A stretch of 9,100 bases of DNA from DATEEW01 sp035273665 (GCA_035273665.1 DATEOW010000105.1:1-9100), one strand, 5' to 3'; numbered from the stretch's first letter, positions 1 through 6,834 are shown. Made by a program: numbers and translations. Notes: generated by a model not told the origin, from the sequence alone.

Positions 1-291
1 GTTACCTTGAGTGCGGATACCGCCGCCATCTACATGGGGGCCGGCCAATCCCAGCTAATTGCCGATACTTTGATCGCCCGCGGCCGTTCCGCGGACACAC
101 CCATTGCATTGGTGGAAAGCGCTTCGCTCGCGCAAGCACAAGTCCGCTACGGAATTTTGCGGGAGCTTCCCACACTCGCTTCGCAGATGGGTGATGGACC
201 CGCAGTTATTCTTCTAGGCGAAGTGCTGCGTGAAAAGCTAGCCGAGCAAATGGCCGCCGTTCACACACTCATGGCGGCAGCACGTTCCTGA
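1..291 (+). CDS. Uroporphyrinogen-III C-methyltransferase, C-terminal part (partial)
   Basis: The reading frame is open from base 1, so the gene starts outside the window; about the last 96 codons are visible. The family (SUMT; CobA, or the C-terminal half of CysG) uses S-adenosylmethionine to methylate C2 and C7 of uroporphyrinogen III, making precorrin-2 for siroheme and cobalamin in the cytoplasm. Visible family features are the IYMGAG turn, the LIARGRSADTPIALVESAS block, the RYGILRELPTLA segment and the terminal strand AVILLGEVL, all in the order expected for the C-terminal SAM-binding subdomain. An internal TTG at 7 is not a likely start, because the family needs about 150 more residues upstream. 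It converges on and overlaps the last 31 bases of the asparagine-synthetase-like gene. Whether this is a stand-alone CobA or part of a CysG fusion cannot be seen here. Confidence 0.85.
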   Translation, partial: VTLSADTAAIYMGAGQSQLIADTLIARGRSADTPIALVESASLAQAQVRYGILRELPTLASQMGDGPAVILLGEVLREKLAEQMAAVHTLMAAARS

Positions 292-2021
292 GCGGATAAT
301 TCCGCCGTACGTGGGGATCCAAAGAAATTCTCGGCATGACGCCAGTAGAACAACTGCCGCTGCGCATAGAGCGGCAGAGCGCTCGTCTCCGTTCCCTTTA
401 AATCGAGGAATGAATCGCGGCCGCATTCCTCCGCGGCTGGAAGCGGAATTTTTTCGTCTGCCGTCCAGGGGCGCAGCCTGAGCTTCGCAAGCGCCCAAGT
501 CAGCGTGCTCCGGCGGTCAATCCAATCGTGCATGTGGGCGAGGGAATGAAGCGCATTCGGCCGGCCCGATAAGTTATAGAGGGTGCCGCCGGAAATAAAA
601 GGCGTCTTCAACGCATTCGGCATATAACGGCGGAATACTTCGGCCAACAGTTCATGCGTTCCTTTGCACTTGGAACTCAGTGTCGCGGCATAGCCGAGAT
701 ACTCGCGCGTTAAGCCGGGCGTAAACGGCAACATCTCTTGTTGCCACGCGCAATAAGGGTTCGCAGCAATACGGATTCGTGTGCGGTTGCGGATGATGAA
801 CGCCATGATGCCGAACTCATCGTCGCTGTGTTGCGCGCTTTCATGACGGAACGCCTGATGAAAACCCTCGTACATCGCCTCCTGCCATCCTCTACTGAAC
901 GGCGTGGCCGCCTTCGGCCCGAGAAAGCGCTCGGCTTTGGCAAATACCGGTTTCGCATAGGCGGCAAAGTTTTGCAGCGGCACTTTGGGCGCTCGCATTA
1001 GTTGCGGTCCCAATCCATCCCATACTGCACCGGCTGAGGGATCGAGCGCATGGATCAAGCGGGGAATGAATAGCTGTAGCGCCGGATTGGCGAACTCCGT
1101 GCGGCGTAGATATTCACGAAACGGCTCGCTATCGAAAAATGCGCCGGGGGGCGCAAGAAACTCGTATGAGAGTTTCTCCCGTTTTGCCGCCGCCATCGCG
1201 AAGAGCCCATCCGCATCGCCCGCCTCGTTGGGATGACGCACGATCAGCGTCTTCGCGGGGACCCGATGGTGGTTGAGCAGATACATCAGCACGCGTGAAT
1301 CGAAGCCGCCGCTCAATAAAAGGCATCCCGGCCTGCCATATGAGAGATAACCCAGCACACTGCGGTCGAGCGTGGCGAACACCCCTGCAAGATCCGCACG
1401 CTCCAGGGTGATCTGTGGTGCTGGATCCGGCCACGGCCAGTAGCGTTGCATGTGGAGGGAATCGTTTGCCACCTGATAGCGCAAAACCGTCGCGGCGGGA
1501 ACGCGCTCGACGCCGCGCAATAGACTGCGCTCGCCCAAGGTATGTCCCATGACCAGGTAGCATCCCCAGGCTTGAGGGTCAGGCTCATTCTTTACCCAGC
1601 CTCGCTGCACGAGCCCTTGCAGGGTGCTTGAGAGCAGCAACTCCCCCGCTGTCCGCGACATGAAAAGCGGTTGTGCCCCAAGAAAATCCGTTACGACAGT
1701 CAGTACACGGTGCTGTGCGTCCCAATGGATGAAAGCAAAGCCGCCGTCGAAACCACATAGCCGTTCGCTCGCAGCGTCCGAGTCGAGCGGCACTATTTCT
1801 TCAAGCGCAGTCGCAAGTTCAAGCTGCTTGAGATGAATGGGCGTGCCGGTGATGCAAAGGAAATTGCCGTTCGGCGCATGTTGCAGATACGCGAAAGGCG
1901 CCGCATGTTCGGATGTCGGCCGGCAATAGAGGACCCCGCCTTTGACGGCGACACGAAGCTCCCTTTCTTGCAGGTCCCCGCCCATAGACAGGTTGGGACC
2001 AAAGCGACCGGTGACCAGCAT
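261..2021 (-). CDS. Asparagine-synthetase-like protein lacking the glutaminase Cys
   Basis: A 586-residue protein with the two-domain layout of class-B asparagine synthetases: an N-terminal glutamine-amidotransferase-like fold (about 1-190) and a C-terminal ATP-pyrophosphatase domain (about 205-520). Evidence for the first is GFDGGFAFIHWD (90-101) followed by TDFLGAQPLF (111-120). Evidence for the second is the ATP-binding loop SGGFDSR (237-243) and the late block KCKGTHELLAEVFRRYMP (451-468). True glutamine-dependent enzymes start Met-Cys-Gly; this one starts MLVTGRFG, so the catalytic Cys is absent. A TAG lies 11 codons upstream in frame, which rules out a longer form starting with Cys. The second ATP/Mg motif, normally ending in Asp-Glu, reads DGLGPQ (335-340). 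The start has a good AGGA site 5 bases upstream. Relatives with such losses include lasso-peptide cyclases and beta-lactam synthetases, but I see no precursor or partner gene. The substrate is unknown; the family call is firm. Confidence 0.85.
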   Translation of the reverse strand: MLVTGRFGPNLSMGGDLQERELRVAVKGGVLYCRPTSEHAAPFAYLQHAPNGNFLCITGTPIHLKQLELATALEEIVPLDSDAASERLCGFDGGFAFIHWDAQHRVLTVVTDFLGAQPLFMSRTAGELLLSSTLQGLVQRGWVKNEPDPQAWGCYLVMGHTLGERSLLRGVERVPAATVLRYQVANDSLHMQRYWPWPDPAPQITLERADLAGVFATLDRSVLGYLSYGRPGCLLLSGGFDSRVLMYLLNHHRVPAKTLIVRHPNEAGDADGLFAMAAAKREKLSYEFLAPPGAFFDSEPFREYLRRTEFANPALQLFIPRLIHALDPSAGAVWDGLGPQLMRAPKVPLQNFAAYAKPVFAKAERFLGPKAATPFSRGWQEAMYEGFHQAFRHESAQHSDDEFGIMAFIIRNRTRIRIAANPYCAWQQEMLPFTPGLTREYLGYAATLSSKCKGTHELLAEVFRRYMPNALKTPFISGGTLYNLSGRPNALHSLAHMHDWIDRRSTLTWALAKLRLRPWTADEKIPLPAAEECGRDSFLDLKGTETSALPLYAQRQLFYWRHAENFFGSPRTAELSAQERAAAMSV

Positions 2022-2050
2022 AGAGGTCCTGAGTATTCTTATTGCCCGGA

Positions 2051-2059
2051 ACTATAACA
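2051..2059 (-). promoter_or_regulatory. Possible extended -10 promoter of the asparagine-synthetase-like gene
   Basis: Read on the minus strand this is TGTTATAGT, an extended -10 element (TG-N-TATAGT, five of six bases of TATAAT). It would start transcription near base 2044, giving a leader of a little over 20 bases before the ATG at 2021. No convincing -35 box lies at the usual distance, which extended -10 promoters can tolerate. Inferred from sequence only. Confidence 0.35.
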
Positions 2060-2182
2060 AGCGACGTGCGGCACTGGGAGCCGATCGCATGGCTAGATGA
2101 CCTAACCCTCTCGCCATATACGTGGCTTTTCGCGCCCTTCTTTGCTGTTAAAGCAGCGCCAATGACGGCCATAATGTCGGGC

Positions 2183-3076
2183 ATGAGCGCCAAAATCCTT
2201 ATCGTCGGCGGCACACCCCAGAATCGCCTGGTTCTGTGCGGGCTATTGCAGGACGATTTCGACATGCACGCGGTGCAGGATGTCTCTACCGCATTGCAAC
2301 GTACAGCCTCGCTCAATCCAGAGATCGTGCTTCTAAGCCCGGGGAACTGCGATGCCGGACAAGTCCATCGCCAATTGCAAGCAGACCCACGCACCGCTCA
2401 CATCCCCGTGATTTACATGCTCGATAGCGCAGAGGGGGACGAAGCCTGGCAATGCATGAGTCGCGGCGCGGCCGACTACATCAGCTGGCCTTACCACCCG
2501 GCGCTTGTTAAAGCGCGACTTCAGCAGCAGCTCGAACTAAAGCGTTCGCGCGAGGCGTTGCAAACTTTGATCCGCACCGACGAACTCACGCAGGTGGCGA
2601 ACCGCCGAGCGTTCGAAGATGCTTTGGCGGATGAATGGAAACGCTGCGGCCGCGCGAGCACCTATCTGTCGATGTTGCTGATTGAGGTCGACCGTTTCGA
2701 CACTTACGCCACGCGTAACGGCAAAGCCGCCGCCAATGCGCGCCTGCAAGAAATTGCGGCCTGCATCGCCATGTGCGTCGATCGCACACCCGATGTCGTG
2801 GCGCGTTATGACAATGCCCGTTTCGCCTGCCTACTGCCGGAAACCTCGCCCATAGGCGCGGTTCACGTCGCGGAATATGTTCGCGATGCCGTCGCGGATC
2901 TGGGGAAGAAAGCACAGGGACGACTGACCTTGAGTCAGGGCATCGCCACTTTCATACCGAGCGGAGATACCCCTTCCAAAGAACTATTGGGGCAAGCCGA
3001 AAGGGCGTTGGGCGTCGCCCTCGATCAAGGCGGCGGTCGCATCTGCGATCAGGACGATCTGCGATACGCCGCCTGA
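2183..3076 (+). CDS. Degenerate receiver-GGDEF response regulator with intact I-site motif
   Basis: A 297-residue protein (from ATG 2183) with a CheY-like receiver (about 3-118) and a GGDEF domain (about 130-290), the architecture of PleD-type diguanylate cyclases. The fold is clear from AKILIVGGTPQNR, HIPVIYML and GAADYISWPYHP, then DELTQVANRRAF, RFACLLPE and LSQGIATF. Key residues are missing. The receiver acidic pair is Gly-Gly (9-10), the phospho-acceptor Asp is Ser52, and the Lys before Pro103 is Trp102. The cyclase signature GG[D/E]EF reads DNARF (210-214). Neither phosphorylation nor c-di-GMP synthesis is expected. The allosteric I-site RxxD is kept as RTPD (201-204), exactly five residues before the signature, so c-di-GMP binding is possible, as in PopA-like effectors. 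In-frame ATGs at 2162 and 2174 are alternative starts; none has a clear ribosome site. 2183 was chosen because it puts the first receiver strand right after Met. Confidence 0.88.
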   Translation: MSAKILIVGGTPQNRLVLCGLLQDDFDMHAVQDVSTALQRTASLNPEIVLLSPGNCDAGQVHRQLQADPRTAHIPVIYMLDSAEGDEAWQCMSRGAADYISWPYHPALVKARLQQQLELKRSREALQTLIRTDELTQVANRRAFEDALADEWKRCGRASTYLSMLLIEVDRFDTYATRNGKAAANARLQEIAACIAMCVDRTPDVVARYDNARFACLLPETSPIGAVHVAEYVRDAVADLGKKAQGRLTLSQGIATFIPSGDTPSKELLGQAERALGVALDQGGGRICDQDDLRYAA

Positions 3077-3082
3077 GAGAAC

Positions 3083-3101
3083 GGCCCGCCATACGCAGGC
3101 C
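3083..3101 (-). terminator. Hairpin between convergent genes, possible weak terminator
   Basis: On the minus strand GGCCTGC-GTATG-GCGGGCC forms a seven-pair stem (one G-U) with a five-base loop, starting one base after the mgtC-like stop codon. On the plus strand the same bases give a C-A mismatch, so the structure suits the minus-strand transcript better. No run of T follows, so intrinsic termination would be weak; it may only protect the 3' end. Confidence 0.35.
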
Positions 3102-3102
3102 T

Positions 3103-3801
3103 TCAATCGCCGGTTGGGGACACCCTGAACTCGCGCACATACTCCAGCTTCGCCAAACCTTCCGATAACCGTCGCAAATTGTCCGGGCGCCCCGTCCGGA
3201 TCACCATGCGATATTCATGAAAAGCGCCGGAGCGGTCCAGCCGGTAATTCATATTCGCGACGCTGAAGCCATGCTCGGCAACCAATTTGCGTAACTCGGC
3301 TTCGGGCATGATGCTGTCGAGATCGAAACGAATACTGAAATGCGCATAGAACTGCATCGGCAATCGGTCTTCGATCCAACGAAAGACCGATAAGGTGCCG
3401 AGGGTAAGCACCGTCGCCAAAGCCGCGGGAAAGTAAAAGCCGATGCCGATGAGGATGCCGATGGCCGCGGTGATCCAAATCGACGCGGAAGTCGTCAACC
3501 CGCGCACGGACAAACCTTCCTTCATGATGACGCCGGCGCCGAGGAAACCGATGCCCGTCATGATCCCTTGCGCGATACGCGTAGGATCCAACGCAATGCG
3601 GCCACCCTCCAAAGCCGGGACCCAACGCGCCTCATAGACGGTGAGCAGCATCAGCAAGCTTGTGGAGAGGCAAACCAGCGCATGCGTGCGAAAGCCTGCC
3701 GGTCTACCGTGATAACTGCGTTCAAGCCCGATCAGCCCCCCGACGCCTAAGGCGCAGCACAGTCGGATCGTTATTTCGTAATAGGTTTGATCGATATTCA
3801 T
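3103..3801 (-). CDS. MgtC/SapB family inner-membrane protein
   Basis: A 232-residue protein of the MgtC/SapB family. Members are inner-membrane proteins with about five helices, linked in pathogens to growth at low Mg2+ and survival in macrophages; their molecular activity in other bacteria is poorly defined. Family blocks seen are GGLIGLERSYHGRPAGFRTH (21-40), RIAQGIMTGIGFLGAGVI (75-92) and GLTTSASIWITAAIG (101-115). Hydrophobic segments run at about 10-26, 40-56, 76-93, 104-120 and 122-141. A soluble C-terminal part (about 150-232) resembles the ACT-like tail of the longer MgtC proteins. The frame opens earlier, up to base 3855, but ATG 3801 is preferred because GAGGA lies 4 bases upstream of it and the extra 18 residues are unlike the family. 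It is divergent from pyrF. No neighbouring mgtB or other Mg2+ transporter gene is present, and no long leader like that of Salmonella mgtCBR fits in the 108-base gap. Confidence 0.9.
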   Translation of the reverse strand: MNIDQTYYEITIRLCCALGVGGLIGLERSYHGRPAGFRTHALVCLSTSLLMLLTVYEARWVPALEGGRIALDPTRIAQGIMTGIGFLGAGVIMKEGLSVRGLTTSASIWITAAIGILIGIGFYFPAALATVLTLGTLSVFRWIEDRLPMQFYAHFSIRFDLDSIMPEAELRKLVAEHGFSVANMNYRLDRSGAFHEYRMVIRTGRPDNLRRLSEGLAKLEYVREFRVSPTGD

Positions 3802-3850
3802 GGCGTCCTCGGCAGATAGAGACGCATTGTAGGACTGCGACATGTCCGGC

Positions 3851-3867
3851 ATCAATTCAAGCTTGAT
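3851..3867. promoter_or_regulatory. Inverted repeat in the divergent mgtC-like/pyrF gap
   Basis: The gap between the two divergent starts contains TCAAGCTTGA (3857-3866), a perfect 10-base palindrome. An overlapping inverted repeat ATCAA-N7-TTGAT spans 3851-3867. The size and central position suit a dimeric regulator's operator, but such short repeats also occur by chance and no family of regulator is indicated. Confidence 0.2.
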
Positions 3868-3898
3868 CGCGAACCGGTAAACTGCGGCGTCCGCCTTT

Positions 3899-3904
3899 GA
3901 GGAG
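3899..3904 (+). promoter_or_regulatory. Ribosome binding site deciding the TTG start of pyrF
   Basis: GAGGAG sits 5 bases before TTG 3910. The first ATG in this frame comes only after the family's conserved GIDPS block, so this strong site supports the rare TTG as the true start. Confidence 0.7.
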
Positions 3905-3909
3905 CTGCC

Positions 3910-4755
3910 TTGCCCGCCGAACGCTTCAGCACACGCCTCGCACAGCGCATCGCGCGCTTCAGCCCCTTGTGCATCGGTATCGATCCTTCGGCGCAGTCAT
4001 TGAAGCAGTGCGGCCTGCCCGATAACGCCGAAGGCGCGCTGGCCTTCGCAGAGCGGATTCTGCAAGCGGCGGACTTTGAACTCGCGATCGTCAAACCCCA
4101 GTCTGCCTACTTCGAACGCTATGGCAGCATGGGCATGCAGGCCATGGAAGAACTCGCTCGGCTCGTTCGCGCTCGTGAAGTGTTGTTTTTACTCGATGCC
4201 AAGCGCGGCGATATCGACACCACCGGCCTCGCTTACGCGGAGGCTTATTTCTCCGACAAAAGCAGCCTGCGCGCCGATGCCCTCACTTTGCATGCTTATC
4301 TGGGCTTCGCGGCCTTAGAGCCTGCCATCGACTTTGCGGTCAAGCAGGGAGGCGGCCTCTTCCCGGTTGTGCGCTCCTCCAATCCGGAAGGCGAAAGCCT
4401 ACAAAATGCCCGCTTGCCCGACGACCGTACCGTCGCTGAAGCGCTGTGCGATGCAATCAACGCATTGAATAACCGCTATGACCCGGAAGCGCTCGGGCCC
4501 GTGGGCGCAGTGGTCGGCGCGACCTGCGAAGACGCCGAGGCCATCACCCAGCGTCTCGCCCAGTCTTTCGTTCTTGCCCCCGGGGTCGGCGCGCAAGGCG
4601 CGACCATGCAGGACGTGCGTAACCGTATGCCTAGCGCCCGCGGCCGTGTATTGCCGAGCGTGTCGCGTGCCATTCTCAAGAACGGTCCCAAGACGGACGA
4701 CATCCGCGTCGCGATTCGTGCTTTACGCGAGGACGCGCAAAAGCATTTAGGCTGA
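3910..4755 (+). CDS. pyrF: Orotidine 5'-phosphate decarboxylase, type 2
   Basis: A 281-residue enzyme that decarboxylates orotidine 5'-monophosphate to UMP, the last step of de novo pyrimidine synthesis, in the cytoplasm. The (beta/alpha)8 barrel signature is clear: GIDPS near 23-27, VKPQSAYFE (61-69), the catalytic LLDAKRGDID (94-103; Asp96, Lys98 and Asp101 form the charged network), HAYLG (128-132), FPVVRSSNPEG (151-161) and the phosphate-binding end APGVGAQG then VLPSVSRAI (Arg253). The length and the DAKRGDI form mark the long type-2 subfamily, not the roughly 240-residue E. coli type. It starts with TTG behind GAGGAG. Its stop region overlaps the end of the convergent MFS gene by 9 bases. 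No other pyr gene is nearby, so it seems to be a single-gene unit. The overlap leaves no room for a terminator of its own between the genes. Confidence 0.96.
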   Translation: MPAERFSTRLAQRIARFSPLCIGIDPSAQSLKQCGLPDNAEGALAFAERILQAADFELAIVKPQSAYFERYGSMGMQAMEELARLVRAREVLFLLDAKRGDIDTTGLAYAEAYFSDKSSLRADALTLHAYLGFAALEPAIDFAVKQGGGLFPVVRSSNPEGESLQNARLPDDRTVAEALCDAINALNNRYDPEALGPVGAVVGATCEDAEAITQRLAQSFVLAPGVGAQGATMQDVRNRMPSARGRVLPSVSRAILKNGPKTDDIRVAIRALREDAQKHLG

Positions 4756-5952
4756 TTTCGCCCTCGCATACAAAGCCACCGCATAACTGAGGGCGCTCAG
4801 CGATGCGCACAGACACAGGCCGATCGCCAGTTTGAGCGCGCTGCCGAATGCGATGGGGGCGATTGCGGAGGTAATCGCGAACAGGCTTGTCTGAATGAAA
4901 GCTTGCAAAGAGGCCGCAAGTCCACGTGTGTGCGGAAACAAATCCAATATTCTTAAAGTGATGTTGGGCATCAACATCGCGACGCCCAAGGTATAGACGA
5001 TCAGCGGCAAGGTCACCCAGGGGACTGTCGGCGCTTCTACCGCGAGGTTGTAGCCGATATTCAGCGCCGCGCCGCAAGCCATTAAAAGATAAGCCCGGCG
5101 CACCATGGCGCCCGGCGCAGCCGTATGAGCCATGCGCGCAGTCATCCAGGCGCCGCCGACTTGCCCTGCAACCAGCGGAATAAACAGCCACGCGAACGCG
5201 GTCTCCGGCAGATGCAACACATTCATAATCAAGTCGGGCGCGGAAGCGACATAAAGCGCAAAACCGCTGAAACTCAAACCCAAAGCAAAGGAAAGAAAAA
5301 GGAACTGCAGATTCCTTAGGGCATGGGCGTAATTTCGCAACATGGTCGGCAGATGCAAGGGTTGTCGCGCGTGCACCGGCAAACTTTCGGGCAGACGCAT
5401 ATAAACAACCGTCCACAACAGCACGCCCACCAAGGTCAAAAATACAAACACGGCACGCCAACCTTGCGCGGTCTGCAACCAACCGCCGATCAAGGGCGCA
5501 ATGGCCGGCCCGATGGCAAAGACCATGGTGATATGGGCCAGCATGCGTTGCGCCTCGACCCCGCTCATGAGATCGCGAACGATTGCGCGCCCCACCACGA
5601 CGCCGGCACCGGCGCTCATTCCCTGCACTGCGCGCAAGAGTAAAAGGGCGTGCAAATTCGGCGCAAAGGCGGCAGCCAATGAAGCAAACGAATAGACCGT
5701 GAGTGCGACGAGGATGACTTTTCGACGCCCGAAGGTATCGGTCAGCGTGCCGTGGAATAGCATCATCAATGCGAAAGCAAAGAGATAGGCGCTGAGTGTC
5801 TGTTGAATGTAGATCTCGTCGACCTGCAGACTGACCGCCATATCGCGGAAGGACGGCAGGTAAGTGTCCACCGAGAAGGGTCCGACCATCGCCAGGCCGG
5901 CGAGAATGACGAGAAGCAGGCGGCGGTTGATCGGCAAAGGGGTGTGGGACAT
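4747..5952 (-). CDS. Bcr/CflA family multidrug efflux MFS transporter
   Basis: A 401-residue, twelve-helix major facilitator protein of the DHA1 group, inner membrane, expected to export drugs or small metabolites by proton antiport. Bcr/CflA hallmarks are VDTYLPSF in the first helix (28-35), motif A GTLTDTFGRRKVIL between helices 2 and 3 (68-81), LLRAVQGMSAGAG (105-117), VGRAIVRDLM (120-129) and the motif-C-like GPAIAPLIGGWLQ (148-160). Long hydrophobic stretches continue to the end at ARAKSA. The open frame runs back to 6183, but the extra 77 residues lie antisense to the nei-like gene and are not hydrophobic or family-like. ATG 5952, immediately before SHTPLPINRR, is therefore chosen. Its ribosome site is weak. 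It is divergent from the glycosylase gene with a 73-base gap. No adjacent regulator gene points to a substrate; homologues handle bicyclomycin, chloramphenicol or cysteine derivatives. Confidence 0.94.
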   Translation of the reverse strand: MSHTPLPINRRLLLVILAGLAMVGPFSVDTYLPSFRDMAVSLQVDEIYIQQTLSAYLFAFALMMLFHGTLTDTFGRRKVILVALTVYSFASLAAAFAPNLHALLLLRAVQGMSAGAGVVVGRAIVRDLMSGVEAQRMLAHITMVFAIGPAIAPLIGGWLQTAQGWRAVFVFLTLVGVLLWTVVYMRLPESLPVHARQPLHLPTMLRNYAHALRNLQFLFLSFALGLSFSGFALYVASAPDLIMNVLHLPETAFAWLFIPLVAGQVGGAWMTARMAHTAAPGAMVRRAYLLMACGAALNIGYNLAVEAPTVPWVTLPLIVYTLGVAMLMPNITLRILDLFPHTRGLAASLQAFIQTSLFAITSAIAPIAFGSALKLAIGLCLCASLSALSYAVALYARAKSA

Positions 5953-6025
5953 AGCGTCATTATGGATGCAAGGGACACACCCCATAAAAAGGCGTTGGCG
6001 GTATGGCCATTGCCTGGATCGAAGC

Positions 6026-6757
6026 ATGCCGGAAGGACCGTCGATCGTCATTCTCAAGGAAGAAGCCGCCGAATTCGCCGGCAAGAAAATCCTTCGCGCC
6101 GAAGGCAATACGCGAATCGACAAAGCGCCTTTGATCGGCCAGCGGATTGTCGCCCTGCGCAGCTGGGGCAAACACTTTCTCATCGAACTGCCTGAAACGG
6201 CGCTTCGAGTTCACTTTCTGCTTTTCGGCAGCTATCGCATCAACGAGAGAAAGGACACGCCGCCTCGCTTAAGTCTCCAGTTCGCCCGAGGTCGCGAATT
6301 GAACTTCTACGCGTGCGCCATCCGGTATGTCGAAGGCAAGCTGGATGAAGTCTACGATTGGTCTGCAGATGTCATGGCGGATGAGTGGGATGCGACGGGG
6401 GCGAGGAAGAAGTTACGCGGCACACCCGATACGCTCGTTTGCGATGCGCTGCTCGACCAAAGCATCTTTTCGGGGGTGGGCAATATCATCAAGAACGAGG
6501 TGCTCTTCAGAATCCGCGTTCATCCCTTGTCGACCGTGGGCGCCCTGTCGCCGCGCAAACTCGCGGAGCTGATCGAACAAGCACGGCAATACAGCTTCGA
6601 GTTCCTTGCCTGGAAGAAAGCCTTTGTCTTGAAGAAACATTGGCTCGCGCATACGAAAAGCACCTGCCCCCGGTGTCTGATCCACTTCAGTAAAGGAAAG
6701 CTCGGCAAAACGCAGCGGCGTAGCTTTTACTGCGAACGTTGTCAAAAACGCTATTGA
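6026..6757 (+). CDS. Endonuclease VIII-like (Fpg/Nei family) DNA glycosylase
   Basis: A 243-residue bifunctional DNA glycosylase/AP lyase that should excise oxidised bases in base-excision repair. It starts MPEGPS, the Nei form of the family N-terminus (Fpg proteins begin MPELPE); Pro2 is the Schiff-base nucleophile and Glu3 the catalytic acid. Lys49 in SWGKHFLIE matches the conserved beta-hairpin Lys. The helix-two-turn-helix core is DQSIFSGVGNIIKNEVLF (144-161), followed by HPLS. The zinc finger is complete, with Cys214, Cys217, Cys236 and Cys239, and RR at 231-232 carries the phosphate-binding Arg. All catalytic residues are present, so it should be active. It is about 20 residues shorter than E. 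coli Nei (263). ATG 6026 is fixed by the requirement for Pro2; an open frame from 5864 is not real upstream of it. ada follows in the same direction after 77 bases, forming a repair pair. Confidence 0.93.
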   Translation: MPEGPSIVILKEEAAEFAGKKILRAEGNTRIDKAPLIGQRIVALRSWGKHFLIELPETALRVHFLLFGSYRINERKDTPPRLSLQFARGRELNFYACAIRYVEGKLDEVYDWSADVMADEWDATGARKKLRGTPDTLVCDALLDQSIFSGVGNIIKNEVLFRIRVHPLSTVGALSPRKLAELIEQARQYSFEFLAWKKAFVLKKHWLAHTKSTCPRCLIHFSKGKLGKTQRRSFYCERCQKRY

Positions 6758-6761
6758 GTGA

Positions 6762-6774
6762 AATTTGAAAGCAA
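6762..6774 (+). promoter_or_regulatory. Candidate Ada box upstream of ada
   Basis: AAT-TTGAAA-GCAA matches the known recognition pattern for methylated Ada: A box AAT and B box GCAA, six bases apart. It starts 5 bases after the nei-like stop and lies about 60 bases before the ada start, so autoregulation as in E. coli is plausible. A possible -35 (TTGCCG, 6788-6793) follows, but I cannot pair it with a convincing -10. A seven-base match is weak on its own; the position upstream of ada is what supports it. Confidence 0.5.
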
Positions 6775-6834
6775 GTTTCGGGATGTTTTGCCGACCGTCG
6801 TGCGCTATGTTGCGGACTACTCCTACGCATTAAA

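Noticed and set aside
2055..2120. A 21-codon minus-strand frame upstream of the synthetase, considered as a lasso-peptide or other RiPP precursor
   Set aside because: It has no ribosome site, no leader or core pattern and no acceptor Gly/Asp/Glu arrangement, and no B1/B2 maturation genes are nearby.
2144..2157. GCTG-TTAAAG-CAGC hairpin before the receiver gene
   Set aside because: A four-pair stem is too short to count as a regulatory structure.
2042..2182. A longer N-terminus for the receiver protein, starting at TTG 2042
   Set aside because: The 47 added residues do not resemble a receiver or a signal sequence, and they overlap the promoter of the divergent gene; the receiver fold begins right after ATG 2183.
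1819..2394. A 191-codon minus-strand frame across the divergent gap
   Set aside because: It runs out of frame through the start of the synthetase and opposite the receiver domain. Its composition is that of a shadow frame, and there is no family resemblance.
4676..5482. A 268-codon open frame on the minus strand
   Set aside because: It lies inside the Bcr/CflA transporter and pyrF in another frame. Its product is rich in Arg, Cys and Ala without any domain pattern, while the overlapping frames encode clear family proteins.
5953..6025. ATT-N6-GCAA (5959-5971) as a second Ada box before the glycosylase gene
   Set aside because: It misses one base of the already short AAT half-box, and a site this loose is expected often by chance.
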